Shown here: positions 34,463 through 42,954 of the stretch, one piece after another
Layout of the letters: each line of letters begins with the position of its first letter
Numbering within the stretch: position 1 is the first letter of the stretch
DNA from: JAUIET01 sp039111475
GTDB lineage: Bacteria; Pseudomonadota; Gammaproteobacteria; Pseudomonadales; JAUIET01
Direction: 5' to 3'
DNA: 64,000 bases
Assembly (NCBI GenBank): GCA_039111475.1
Contig: JBCCIP010000009.1
Span: 1 to 64,000, forward strand
Notes under the pieces: model-generated
What the model saw: the letters and a program-made list of their open reading frames with translations, nothing else
Databases searched by the model: none
Told to the model about the DNA's origin: nothing
Program-made: the position numbers and the translations under genes

Positions 34463-35716
34463 ATGTCAGAACATATAGGTTACAGCTCCGCTGGATCAGC
34501 GCCACTCAAGATCAAACGCGATGCGCCAGAAAAGCGCGATGCGTTTCACCAGCTCATTGCCATTGTCGGTGTCGGCGGTGGTGTCATGTTGGCTATCGCA
34601 CTCATTATTGTCAGCCCCGAAACAGGTCCGTCAGCCGTGTTCAAGGCGTTGTTGATTGCCTCCATTGCTGGCCTGGTCGCCTACTCCGTTAATTTCTACG
34701 GAATAACGCAAGGCGCTCCGCAGGCTGCCATTGGCTTTAAGTTCACCGGCTTCATCACCTTGCTGGGAATCTGGATTGCCGGGGCGGCCATGGCTATCGG
34801 TTCATTTACCGGTGTCGTGTACCCATCCGTACAGCAGATTGTTTTAGAGGAAAGTGGTGCCGCCATTGGTGAGTATATTGGTGATGTGAATCAGGCCGTT
34901 GTCGAAGCAGGAAGAGCCGGTCCTGCCGTTCAGCGTATCGCCGAAGACTATCGACGCTACGCCGAATGCGAACGGAAATTTTCATGCCTCAGCCGAGTCG
35001 GTAATGGTGGCTTTGGCCCAGTTGCCGCGCAGATGCACAAAGGACTACTGCGGGCGGAGGGAGTTGCCACTGCTTTTGAAAACGGAGATGCCGAGCGACG
35101 AAGCCTTGCTTCCGAATTGGCACGCCTCTACAAGCGATATCAGAAAAAGCTCGCCGATACGTCGATCAATATATCTGAACGACGCGCGATTTTGCGAAGC
35201 ATCCATTTAGAGATAGAACAAGTCGGGGCCGCGCTCGCTGAGACCGTGCCGATCTCCCTGCTCATTAGTTTTGAAGAAGAGTTACGGCGCGGTGTATCAA
35301 TACCTGGACAGATCAATGCCAACCGTGAGATCAACAGTATAAATCGCCAGCATGCGGATTCGCTGGAGCAGATTTTAGCCTCCTTGGATCAGGAGACCAT
35401 CAAAACTCCCGTATTTCCGATACGCCCCGGCATGATGTCGTCACTGAAATACATCGCCGACTTTGCGGCCTTTGCTGCGGTCATTTTGCTTGCTGAATTG
35501 GTTTTGCCAACAGTGCTATGGGTTGTGACCTACACGAAATTGGTGTGGGAAATCGAGCGACGTACTGAAAATGATCCGCCCACGAAACAGCAAAATGGCT
35601 TCGGTGATCTGATTGACCTGCCGCCTCTAGTTACCGAACGCTACGAACCCGATGCCGTTAATGACGGCGGTAAACGGCGTGCCAAGATCGTAGCAAAAAA
35701 CGGTGGGCAGAAATGA
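34463..35716 (+). CDS. Membrane protein of the conjugation-associated operon
   Basis: The 417-residue protein starts at ATG 34463 with AAGGAAG upstream; a longer frame from 34334 lacks a ribosome site. Three N-terminal membrane helices lie at about 28-105, a long helical soluble part follows, and another helix lies near 335-360 (FAAFAAVILLAELVLPTVLW). It heads an eight-gene plus-strand operon ending in the coupling protein. The function is unknown. Such topology suggests an inner-membrane scaffold for the transfer apparatus. Confidence 0.7.
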   Translation: MSEHIGYSSAGSAPLKIKRDAPEKRDAFHQLIAIVGVGGGVMLAIALIIVSPETGPSAVFKALLIASIAGLVAYSVNFYGITQGAPQAAIGFKFTGFITLLGIWIAGAAMAIGSFTGVVYPSVQQIVLEESGAAIGEYIGDVNQAVVEAGRAGPAVQRIAEDYRRYAECERKFSCLSRVGNGGFGPVAAQMHKGLLRAEGVATAFENGDAERRSLASELARLYKRYQKKLADTSINISERRAILRSIHLEIEQVGAALAETVPISLLISFEEELRRGVSIPGQINANREINSINRQHADSLEQILASLDQETIKTPVFPIRPGMMSSLKYIADFAAFAAVILLAELVLPTVLWVVTYTKLVWEIERRTENDPPTKQQNGFGDLIDLPPLVTERYEPDAVNDGGKRRAKIVAKNGGQK

Positions 35717-36339
35717 GCCTGTTTAAAACCCGAGGTGCATCACGAAGTGGTGCTCTTTCCCATCGCCTGCGCGCGCTGGGTAAATTCACTTTCAGATGCG
35801 CGTGCGTGGCTATCGCTATATCCAGTGCCTGCACCCTCATTCTCTGGGATGCCAACCTGTATGCAGCTCGGGATCGTTGGGAGCATTTCAAGCTGGCCGC
35901 CTTTGGTGATTGGAACGATACGGGCTGGTGTCCGCCGGGCCACCGCGCTGATAACTGCAGGCCGCTGACCTCATTGGAGGAAGCACTGGCGCGCGCCGAT
36001 AGCCTGCATTTTTTCAAATCCAAAGCAATTGAGGGTACCGGCCTGCAGGTAACAACAGGCGCGGTCTTCGACGGCACACAAGACATTATCGAAGGCAATG
36101 CTGCCATGCAGTGGTGCTACGTCGCCGCCGGGCAAGGCGCGCTGCGCAACCATATCGAGCTTGGCAATCAACTGGGGCGAGATGCACCCGTCTATACGCG
36201 CCTGACTGAATTAGAACAAGCCGCTCTGACGCCTGCCATCAGTGACGCGGGCTTCACAGGCGCGCAGCTGCAGACACTTAGCCGCAGTCATTGTCGCTTT
36301 GGCGCGTTTAACCGCGCTACCAATGACCCTGCCCTTTAA
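35713..36339 (+). CDS. Bitopic membrane protein, conjugation operon
   Basis: The 208-residue protein has a basic start, one membrane helix at about 27-48 (FRCACVAIAISSACTLIL) and a Cys-containing periplasmic part (GWCPPGHRADNC). It overlaps the upstream gene by ATGA. It has no recognised family. Composition is GC-rich like the rest of this operon. Confidence 0.65.
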   Translation: MSLFKTRGASRSGALSHRLRALGKFTFRCACVAIAISSACTLILWDANLYAARDRWEHFKLAAFGDWNDTGWCPPGHRADNCRPLTSLEEALARADSLHFFKSKAIEGTGLQVTTGAVFDGTQDIIEGNAAMQWCYVAAGQGALRNHIELGNQLGRDAPVYTRLTELEQAALTPAISDAGFTGAQLQTLSRSHCRFGAFNRATNDPAL

Positions 36340-36360
36340 CAACCTCGGAGAAAAAAACAC

Positions 36361-36879
36361 ATGTTTGATACCAACAACTTACCCATCAGCGGCGGCCTGG
36401 TTATTGCGGGCGCGCTGTATATCGGACTGTCTGTGTTTGTGCTGGGGCCGGTCGTGGCCACCCGCACTATTGAAAAATCTGACTGGCAGGAGACCTGTCA
36501 AAGCGCCTTGGTGGCCGAAGTGGAAGCCACGCGCAAAGCCCCAAAAATGATCCCGCGCATGGATTGCCAGTCATTGGTGGGCGGCTTTATGCCGAGCTTG
36601 TCGCAGCTGTGCAATCAGTATGGCAATCCGGATTTTGGCGGAGGCACGACGGCGTTATTGCAGGCGCAAGAAAAAGCACGCCGCGCGATGGAGGACAAAA
36701 GGCTGGCTCTGGCCAAGAGCAAATCGGCGAACTCGTGCGCCTGCGCTGCCGCACTCACTGCCCAAGATACAGCATGGGCTATCCATGCAGGCAGTTTGCG
36801 TTTGATGACACCGCCACCGGTGGCACAGCTCACCGGCACGCTGACTACAGCGCTTCAGTCACCTCACTGCAAAGCATGA
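36361..36879 (+). CDS. Membrane-anchored Cys-rich protein, conjugation operon
   Basis: The 172-residue protein has an N-terminal helix (GGLVIAGALYIGLSVFVLG) and a periplasmic part with seven Cys, including CACAAALT. It follows the previous gene by 21 bases. Unknown; probably part of the same membrane assembly. Confidence 0.65.
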   Translation: MFDTNNLPISGGLVIAGALYIGLSVFVLGPVVATRTIEKSDWQETCQSALVAEVEATRKAPKMIPRMDCQSLVGGFMPSLSQLCNQYGNPDFGGGTTALLQAQEKARRAMEDKRLALAKSKSANSCACAAALTAQDTAWAIHAGSLRLMTPPPVAQLTGTLTTALQSPHCKA

Positions 36880-36895
36880 CACAGGAATAACAAAC

Positions 36896-37261
36896 ATGAT
36901 TATTGGTTTCGTCAAAGTCGAAGACGGTGCGGTTCTCACGCATCGTGACTCATTCATTCTGGACAGCGTGTCGGTAGTCAGCGTGCGCCGCCCCTACCTG
37001 GCCGGTAGCATTTTATTAGGCACTGCTTTATTGGGCTTCGCCATTGCGTTTGCCGATCTGCTGTATACGGACGAAATGATCACCATAGCCGCTGTGTCAC
37101 TGGCCATTCTCATCATCGGTCTGATGACAGGCCATCTCACGTTGTTATCGCGCGACTTAAAAGGTTCTGAACTTTCCAGTGCCATCTGGGGAACGCCGCG
37201 CGCGTTGCAACAGATCAGACAGCGCATCGTCATTGAGCGACAGAAATCACAGACGAGGTAA
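36896..37261 (+). CDS. Small membrane protein, conjugation operon
   Basis: The 121-residue protein has two membrane helices (about 38-60 and 65-85: ILLGTALLGFAIAFADLLY, AAVSLAILIIGLMTG). Its N-terminal part (GFVKVEDGAVLTHRDSFIL) resembles the start of small DUF-type membrane proteins in ICE transfer operons. Unknown function. Confidence 0.65.
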   Translation: MIIGFVKVEDGAVLTHRDSFILDSVSVVSVRRPYLAGSILLGTALLGFAIAFADLLYTDEMITIAAVSLAILIIGLMTGHLTLLSRDLKGSELSSAIWGTPRALQQIRQRIVIERQKSQTR

Positions 37262-37266
37262 GAGTC

Positions 37267-37605
37267 ATGAGCGTTGATGTGAATAACACCATTCAAAGCT
37301 CGGTCGGTCAGATCATCCGGATCAATTGGGGTTTGCTGCAATCGTTCAGCTTTGGTTTTTTAGCCTGGGTGATTTGGCCGGACAAATTGCTGAGCTACGA
37401 GCTTACCCAGGGGTGGGGCTGGGCGTTTTTAGGCATTGTCTGCATATTAGTGTCACTGGCCAGTTTTGTTGGCAGCGTGCAAGCGATGGTAAGACTGTAC
37501 AACCGCGATAAAGCCCTGGCGCGTTTCATGGAACAGGGTTCGGGTCCGAAATCGTCGGGCCTAGCGTCTGGTGATGCGCTGGATCGCGCAGGGATGCACG
37601 AATGA
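37267..37605 (+). CDS. Small membrane protein upstream of the coupling protein
   Basis: The 112-residue protein has two membrane helices (about 28-45 and 55-78). It overlaps the coupling-protein gene by 4 bases. VirD4/TraG proteins normally carry their own N-terminal membrane helices. The coupling protein here has none, so this protein may provide the membrane part in trans (inference from adjacency). Confidence 0.65.
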   Translation: MSVDVNNTIQSSVGQIIRINWGLLQSFSFGFLAWVIWPDKLLSYELTQGWGWAFLGIVCILVSLASFVGSVQAMVRLYNRDKALARFMEQGSGPKSSGLASGDALDRAGMHE

Positions 37606-38972
37606 GCATGCCAGCGAAACGTCTGCTCGCCATGGGCTTTGACGGTAAACCGATTTTTGCACCACGTCATGCACATAGCTTGTTGCTGTCAGCTGCCGGT
37701 GGCGGGAAAACCACCTGCGGAGCGATGATCTGGTTGCAGTCGTTATTGGCTGATACCTCGCGCGCCATTATCGTGACCGACAGCAAAGACGGTGAGAATG
37801 CCGCACAAGCTACACAGATGTGTATCAAGGCCGGGCGCAAGGTCGCTCATGTTGACGAATTTGGCGTACTAGGCAAAGACAACCCTTATCGCATTTCGCT
37901 GAACCCTTATGGCGGTGTGATTGAGGCGTTCAGGCAACAAAAAGGCGAGCTGATCTTCGCCACGGAAAATGCCTGCCATGCCACGATTGAAGAACCCTCA
38001 GGTGATGCGCGCAATCAGTACTGGCGAGACGAACCGCGCACTTTAATCGAGTTTGCGCAAAACACACTCCTGTCACGCAACCCGAGACTGGCCACGCCCG
38101 GTGGCGTCTGGTCCATGATCAGCAACCCTGATTTGCTGATTAAAACCGCCAAGCTCGAAGCCTTGGAAGGCGATACGTACTTGCGAGCCCTCGCGCATCA
38201 CGTCATCGGTATGACCAAGGACGAAGAACATTTTCCTCAGCATCGTGCCGCAGCCGCCAAAGCCATGCGCATTTACGCCGCTACGTCCGCGTTGCATCAC
38301 GCGGGTGTAGACAGCGTTCATACCCACCAAAAACTGATTGATGACCGCTATGTCGTCTTTCTGATCGGCCCGGTGCGCTACATGGAACGGCTCGGGGCTG
38401 ATTACGCCCTGCAACTGCAAAGCTTCATGGAAGTGGTGCTGTCGGGCGGTCATGCGCCGGTGAGTTTCATCCTTGATGAATTTACCAACGCGCCACTCAA
38501 AGCGTTGATTTCACAACTGACCACCATGCGTGGCTATGGTGGCACCTGCCACATGATTGCGCAATCGCGCTCAGAGATCGAACGCAAATACGGCCAGAAG
38601 GAAACTAATACCTTAGAAGAAAACGCGGTTATTAAACAATGGTTCGGCTTTTCTTCCTTTGATGAGGCTGAAAAAGTCAGCCGCGCCATGGGCGACTCAA
38701 TAAGTGTGTCCTCCAGCATCGGCATCACCTCCAACAAGGCGGAGTTTTCAGGGAATTTCTCGACCGGTAAGGAACGGTTTTATACGCCCGACATGTTGAT
38801 GAGCCTGCCGCCCGACGAGCAAATACTGCACGTTAAAGATGTCGGCTTCATCCACGCCAAGAAAATACGGCAAAACGAAGTAGCCCCGTACTGCTTTGAT
38901 TTGAGCGACAACCCGCTCGAAGGCGCACGGCTCAATCCTGATCCGAAGATCACGTTGAAGACTATTCATTAG
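37602..38972 (+). CDS. VirD4/TraG-like type IV coupling protein ATPase
   Basis: The 456-residue protein has Walker A SAAGGGKTT (residues 30-38), Walker B VSFILDEFT (about 285-293), and TTMRGYGGTCHMIAQSRSEI as in VirD4/TraG coupling proteins that bring relaxase-DNA to a type IV channel. It lacks the N-terminal membrane helices of full-length VirD4 (usually 550-700 residues) and starts almost at the P-loop domain. The neighbouring small membrane proteins may substitute. The start follows the previous gene with a 4-base overlap. Confidence 0.9.
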   Translation: MSMPAKRLLAMGFDGKPIFAPRHAHSLLLSAAGGGKTTCGAMIWLQSLLADTSRAIIVTDSKDGENAAQATQMCIKAGRKVAHVDEFGVLGKDNPYRISLNPYGGVIEAFRQQKGELIFATENACHATIEEPSGDARNQYWRDEPRTLIEFAQNTLLSRNPRLATPGGVWSMISNPDLLIKTAKLEALEGDTYLRALAHHVIGMTKDEEHFPQHRAAAAKAMRIYAATSALHHAGVDSVHTHQKLIDDRYVVFLIGPVRYMERLGADYALQLQSFMEVVLSGGHAPVSFILDEFTNAPLKALISQLTTMRGYGGTCHMIAQSRSEIERKYGQKETNTLEENAVIKQWFGFSSFDEAEKVSRAMGDSISVSSSIGITSNKAEFSGNFSTGKERFYTPDMLMSLPPDEQILHVKDVGFIHAKKIRQNEVAPYCFDLSDNPLEGARLNPDPKITLKTIH

Positions 38973-38983
38973 AGGACGCATTT

Positions 38984-39244
38984 ATGAAACGTGTTTGGCC
39001 TGTTCGACCCAGCTACTTTATCTGGACGCTTGTACCGATGGCCCTGTGGTTGGCCTATACCACCTATGGCTTGCCGCACATGAAATGGTCTTACAGCTGG
39101 CGCGATACCGGTCAGGGCTATGACATATCTGCGACGCGCTATTACACACGCTGCACTTATATCGGCCCTTACGGCGAGTTTACGATCATCCCGCTGGATG
39201 GCCGGTGTGACTTTGTCCTGTTTAGAAAAAAGGAGACAGGCTAA
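38984..39244 (+). CDS. Small membrane-anchored protein, end of the conjugation operon
   Basis: The 86-residue protein has one N-terminal helix (YFIWTLVPMALWLAYTTYG) and a short periplasmic domain with two Cys. It follows the coupling protein by 11 bases. Its stop overlaps the convergent 39241-39501 gene. Unknown. Confidence 0.6.
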   Translation: MKRVWPVRPSYFIWTLVPMALWLAYTTYGLPHMKWSYSWRDTGQGYDISATRYYTRCTYIGPYGEFTIIPLDGRCDFVLFRKKETG

Positions 39245-39501
39245 TGGCTTTCGACCGGTTTCAGCCATGGCGCCAGTTCGCGATGTTTCAGGTTGAACTT
39301 TTTGGTCAACTCGATGCGCGCGCAGCCTTTGAGGACATACAGCATGGTCTCAGGGTTCACGCCCTCATTGGCAAGTTGATCATCACAAGACGCCTTGTCC
39401 TGAATATCCAGACCATAAGGCGTAACCGCGTACCAAAAGCCCGGATAGTCCATGGGCTCCAGCCAGTCTTCAACATCTTCAATGGTTTTGAATGTTTTCA
39501 T
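39241..39501 (-). CDS. Small soluble protein on the opposite strand, unknown
   Basis: The 86-residue protein begins MKTFKTIEDVEDWLEPMDYP and has a compact mixed alpha/beta composition. The competing plus-strand frame (39244-39573) reads poorly and has no ribosome site, so the minus strand is preferred. It is a single antisense gene within a plus-strand operon, possibly a small regulator or orphan. Confidence 0.6.
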   Translation of the reverse strand: MKTFKTIEDVEDWLEPMDYPGFWYAVTPYGLDIQDKASCDDQLANEGVNPETMLYVLKGCARIELTKKFNLKHRELAPWLKPVESH

Positions 39502-39562
39502 GCGTCCAAGCTAGCACGCCCGGATTCGAACAATCAAGTAAATTCGTTAGGAGGCATACCGT

Positions 39563-40060
39563 ATGCCGTTTGATATCACCAAAGAGCTGAAACGCACCTT
39601 TGATCTGGCCGATATGCGCCATAAGACGAGAGGTTTTCGCAAAGCAGAAGATTGGGAGCAAGGCCGCGCCATCATGGCGAAGTACCAGCGTCAGGCCAAA
39701 GTGCAGACGCAAAGCTATTACGCCCAGTATGACACGCGCGTCAGTCAGGCCTTGCAGCGCCTGATGGATAAGGCAGGCACGCCTAAGAAGACGTTGACCA
39801 ATCGCTTCTTTCAAACCGATCAGTTCAATAAAGACCTGTTGCTCAGGCAAGCCCATAAAGATGTACAGCAAGATCATCATCGACGGATTTCACGCATCGA
39901 AGAAAGTGAAGCCAAAGAGCTTGGCGTCTTAATCGAAAAAATCGAGCGACGCGATGCCAAACGCGAAGAAATGAAGCAGAGCTTTAATCGAAGCGCTGAT
40001 AAACAGCAGGCCAAAGTGCCTTTGAAAGATCAACCCCGGCGCGGTCCCCGTCGCCAATAA
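39563..40060 (+). CDS. Basic helical protein of the element backbone, unknown
   Basis: The 165-residue, highly charged, Lys/Arg/Gln-rich, mostly helical protein has AGGAGG about nine bases before the ATG. There is no signal peptide or recognised domain. The composition suggests nucleic-acid binding. It lies between the transfer operon and the integrase. Confidence 0.6.
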   Translation: MPFDITKELKRTFDLADMRHKTRGFRKAEDWEQGRAIMAKYQRQAKVQTQSYYAQYDTRVSQALQRLMDKAGTPKKTLTNRFFQTDQFNKDLLLRQAHKDVQQDHHRRISRIEESEAKELGVLIEKIERRDAKREEMKQSFNRSADKQQAKVPLKDQPRRGPRRQ

Positions 40061-40089
40061 ACCCGTCACTTATATAGGAGACTTTAAAG

Positions 40090-40782
40090 ATGAACCACTT
40101 CTACGACAATCAGGAACGCGAACGCTTAGGCCAGGCGCGCGAAAGCTATTCCGGCCGCCTGCTCACGGACGCCCAATTTGATGAAGCCGTTGCCATTACC
40201 GGCGTGCTGGAGCGCGAGATTCTCAAAAGCGGCAAGTTCAAAGAAAAGCTGGGTGATTATGCCTATGCGTTTTCGCGCACGGAAAAGTTTGATGCCCTGA
40301 AAGGCGAAGAGATTATTCGTGATTTGTTTAAGGCACGCACCGGCCAAACCATGAACCAACTGCGTGAAGGCTTGATGGCGCGTGAGAATGACATTGATCG
40401 CCGCGACGATACCGGCCTTGACGGGAATGCCGAAGGCCTGCGTGATTTGTCATTGAGCATCGCTGAAAAAGATCAAGCTTACAGAGCTGCGACTGATGCG
40501 GGCCGCATGGTGAAAGAGGGCAACAAGATGCCCTGGCACCGGGCTTACCGACACCAGGCGGCAACGCTTGCGCGCGATCTGGGAACGACCGATCAGTTCG
40601 CCGGCACAGTTATGGATAACCAATTCCGCCATGCGGAAAATCAGCCGCTTTACGACTGGGGCAAAGCCTTGGAAGAACAATACTATCGTCCTCAAATTGA
40701 GGCCGAGGCCAAAGCCCGTGAAGCGAAACGCGATCAAGAAACGGTGACGCGCGAAACGCGCACCCATGCTCGCTCGCGTTAG
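40090..40782 (+). CDS. Charged helical protein of the element backbone, unknown
   Basis: The 230-residue protein (MNHFYDNQERERLGQARESY start) is charged and helical with Arg/Glu-rich ends; a TATAGGAGAC ribosome site precedes it. There are no membrane segments. Often found beside the previous gene in similar elements by my recollection; function unknown. Confidence 0.6.
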   Translation: MNHFYDNQERERLGQARESYSGRLLTDAQFDEAVAITGVLEREILKSGKFKEKLGDYAYAFSRTEKFDALKGEEIIRDLFKARTGQTMNQLREGLMARENDIDRRDDTGLDGNAEGLRDLSLSIAEKDQAYRAATDAGRMVKEGNKMPWHRAYRHQAATLARDLGTTDQFAGTVMDNQFRHAENQPLYDWGKALEEQYYRPQIEAEAKAREAKRDQETVTRETRTHARSR

Positions 40783-40932
40783 CGATAGATAACTTTGTGA
40801 GTCCTGACGGACAAACAACGAAAGAATCTGACTCAGATAGGGCTTGCCAAGCATGATCTTGAGTCTCTACAACGTTCCTCTTGCGTTCTCAGGGTGAGAA
40901 CAAAGGAAGAACATTTAACGAATGGAGACAGA

Positions 40933-41307
40933 ATGAAGACATCCAAAGATAGTGACCAAACAATGTGTAACGATTTTGAAAGTACTACCGAATACCGAAT
41001 ACGACCGATTATTGCCGTTGATTATGATCGCTATCTGCATCACCTCGAAGACTCTGATATTGATGAGTCTCAAAAACGCGAGTTTATTGATGCTTTGTGG
41101 TCTGTCATTGTCGCCTTTGTCGATCTGGGCTTTGGCGTACATCCGCTCCAGCAAGTTAGCGCGCGAGACGATGGGGCTTACGAGTATCTGCTCACCCCGG
41201 ATGCCAAAGACTTGCTGGTAAAAAACGATGGCGTCGGCGAGGAGATAGAACTTCTCAATAACCGGCTCAAGAGCATCACAACAAAAAAAGAAGGGAGTAA
41301 AGAATGA
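40933..41307 (+). CDS. Small acidic protein cotranslated with the integrase
   Basis: The 124-residue protein starts at ATG 40933 with GGAG six bases upstream; a GTG 13 codons earlier is less likely. It is acidic and helical with no signal peptide. It overlaps the recombinase start by ATGA. Position suggests a recombination directionality or regulatory partner of the integrase, but no HTH is visible. Confidence 0.65.
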   Translation: MKTSKDSDQTMCNDFESTTEYRIRPIIAVDYDRYLHHLEDSDIDESQKREFIDALWSVIVAFVDLGFGVHPLQQVSARDDGAYEYLLTPDAKDLLVKNDGVGEEIELLNNRLKSITTKKEGSKE

Positions 41308-42896
41308 GCGATATAAAACATCAGAAAAAGGCACTGATCTATTGCCGCGTTTCAAGCGTCAAACAGGCCACCTCCGGTCACGGGCTGGCCTCGCAGGAAT
41401 CACGCTGCCGTGAATATGCCAACGCAAAAGGCTATGACATTCAGGCCGTGTTTCCTGATGACGTATCGGGCGCAGGGAATTTTATGAACCGCCCCGGCAT
41501 GGTCGCCCTACTCAGTTACTTGGATGCGCAGGCTGACAATAACTATGTTGTGATCTTTGACGACCTGAAACGGTTTGCCAGAGACATCGAGTTTCACATC
41601 AAACTACGTCGCGCGTTTCAAACGCGCGGCGTTGCCATCGAATGCCTGAACTACAAATTTGATGACAGCCCCGAAGGCCGCTTCATTGAAAATGTTCTGG
41701 CCGCGCAAGGTGCTCTTGAGCGTGAACAAAATGGTCGCCAGACTGTGCAGCGTATGCGCGCCCGTATGATGAATGGCTACTATGCCCTCCAAAGGCCTCT
41801 TGGCTATCAATATGTCGCGGAGAAAGGCAACGGCAAAGTACTCAAGCGAAAAGAACCTTTTGCGAGCATCATTCAGGAAGCACTGGAAGGTTTTGCCAGT
41901 GGGCGTTTTGATTCACAAGCCGAAGTTGCGCGCTTCTTGCAATCTCAGCCTGCCTTCCCCAAAGACAAATATGGCCGTGTACCCCAGCAACGTGCCATGA
42001 GCATTCTGACCCATCCTGTTTATGCGGGCTACATTGTGCATGAGCCTTGGGAAATCAATTGGGTAAAAGGGCATCATGAAGGCCTGATTTCTTTGGAGAC
42101 CTTCGAGACTATCCAAAATAAACGTGCGGGCGCACGCCTTGCTCCGGCGCGCATGGACATCAATCTGGATTTCCCCTTGCGTGGATTTGTCGAATGCAAT
42201 GATTGCCACAAGCCGCTGACGGCCTGTTGGTCCAAAGGGCAGTATAAGAAATACCCTTACTATTTTTGCTTCACCAAAGGCTGCGAAAGCAATCGCAAGT
42301 CTATTCCGCGCGACAAGTTGGAAGCGGAATTTGATGAGGTCATGCGTAGCCTGCAACCCACCAAAAAGCTGTTTGCTTTAGCAGCCGATATGTTCAAGGT
42401 TGCCTGGCAGGCCAGAACAGACCAGGCCGAGAAACTGTTAGATGACACACGCGCCGAGCTGAAAAAAGTCGAGCGTAAAATCGAGGAATTACTCGACAGG
42501 ATTGTGGATGCCAACAGCCCCTCAGTGGTATCTGCATACGAAGAACGCATTGAAAATCTGGAGCGCGAGAGGCGGGTTTTGAACGAAAAACTGGCCAAAA
42601 CACCTGCTCAGGAAGACACACGCGACAAGGTGTTCGAACGGGCAATGCATTTTCTCGCAAACCCTTGGAATCTATGGGAAAAAGGTGATCACATGATGAA
42701 GAAAGTAGTGCTCAGATTGGCGTTTTCTGAGCGGATTGCATACTGCCGAAAAAGGGGACTTCGAACTCCAAAAACCACCTTACCTTTCAAGTACTTAGCG
42801 GAGTTTGGAGGGCAAGAAATGGAAATGGCGCGCCCTGAGAGATTCGAACTCCCGACCACCTGGTTCGAAGCCAGGTACTCTATCCAGCTGAGCTAA
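41304..42896 (+). CDS. Large serine recombinase (integrase of the element)
   Basis: The 530-residue protein has an N-terminal catalytic domain (ALIYCRVSS with Ser17, FDDLKRFARD, AQGALEREQN). Then come a recombinase domain (MRARMMNGYYALQRPLGYQY), a zinc ribbon (Cys in ECNDCHKPL and CFTKGCES) and a coiled coil (residues about 375-440), the usual order for large serine integrases. The last 23 codons (from 42825) are read from the antisense strand of the tRNA-Arg gene (MARPERFELPTTWFEARYSI) and the stop is also inside the tRNA. The C-terminus is therefore set by the attachment junction and would differ in the excised circle. Confidence 0.93.
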   Translation: MSDIKHQKKALIYCRVSSVKQATSGHGLASQESRCREYANAKGYDIQAVFPDDVSGAGNFMNRPGMVALLSYLDAQADNNYVVIFDDLKRFARDIEFHIKLRRAFQTRGVAIECLNYKFDDSPEGRFIENVLAAQGALEREQNGRQTVQRMRARMMNGYYALQRPLGYQYVAEKGNGKVLKRKEPFASIIQEALEGFASGRFDSQAEVARFLQSQPAFPKDKYGRVPQQRAMSILTHPVYAGYIVHEPWEINWVKGHHEGLISLETFETIQNKRAGARLAPARMDINLDFPLRGFVECNDCHKPLTACWSKGQYKKYPYYFCFTKGCESNRKSIPRDKLEAEFDEVMRSLQPTKKLFALAADMFKVAWQARTDQAEKLLDDTRAELKKVERKIEELLDRIVDANSPSVVSAYEERIENLERERRVLNEKLAKTPAQEDTRDKVFERAMHFLANPWNLWEKGDHMMKKVVLRLAFSERIAYCRKRGLRTPKTTLPFKYLAEFGGQEMEMARPERFELPTTWFEARYSIQLS

Positions 42897-42902
42897 GGGC
42901 GC
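42826..42902 (-). tRNA. tRNA-Arg (anticodon TCG)
   Basis: The 77-base gene folds as a complete cloverleaf: acceptor GCGCCCT with AGGGCGC, anticodon stem CCTGG/CCAGG around CTTCGAA (anticodon TCG, reads CGA) and T-arm GGGAG TTCGAAT CTCTC. It has an encoded CCA. It is intact although used as an integration target. It is transcribed toward the element. Confidence 0.96.
42826..42902. other. Attachment site (element right end) within tRNA-Arg
   Basis: The integrase frame runs into this tRNA and chromosomal genes begin just beyond it, so one attachment junction lies in or directly next to 42826-42902. A matching copy of part of this sequence should mark the left end outside the window. No second copy was noticed inside the window. 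Confidence 0.65.
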
Positions 42903-42915
42903 AGAAAGCTGTGAA

Positions 42916-42938
42916 GTGGCCACCTGTGGGTGGGCCAC
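42916..42938. terminator. GC-rich hairpin between tRNA-Arg and the patatin gene
   Basis: GTGGCC and GGCCAC arms with an inner ACC/GGT extension (42916-42938). There is no clear T-run on either side. It lies past the stop of the minus-strand patatin gene and may end that transcript, or form part of the tRNA leader. Confidence 0.35.
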
Positions 42939-42954
42939 GCACTATACACGAATT

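Larger units (their letters stand above)
1..42902. mobile_element. Right-hand part of an integrative mobilizable/conjugative element inserted at tRNA-Arg
   Basis: Relaxase-family helicase, VirD4/TraG-like coupling protein, ParB-like protein, ArdA, resolvase and a large serine recombinase lie to the left of a complete tRNA-Arg, and only housekeeping-type genes lie to its right. The recombinase gene abuts and enters the tRNA, as expected for the integrase end of an island. Defence and toxin-like cargo fills 2.6-22.5 kb and 27.7-33 kb. The left end is not in the window, and no type IV secretion genes (VirB4, VirB6 and so on) are seen, so whether the element is self-transmissible cannot be decided. 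The exact crossover within or next to the tRNA is inferred, not seen. Confidence 0.85.

Noticed and set aside
35735..36171. Several ORFs on both strands over the GC-rich transfer genes
   Set aside because: Overlap a frame that is tightly coupled to its neighbours; typical of high-GC shadow frames.
39244..39573. Plus-strand ORF of 109 codons
   Set aside because: Antisense to a better minus-strand frame, no ribosome site and poor protein composition.
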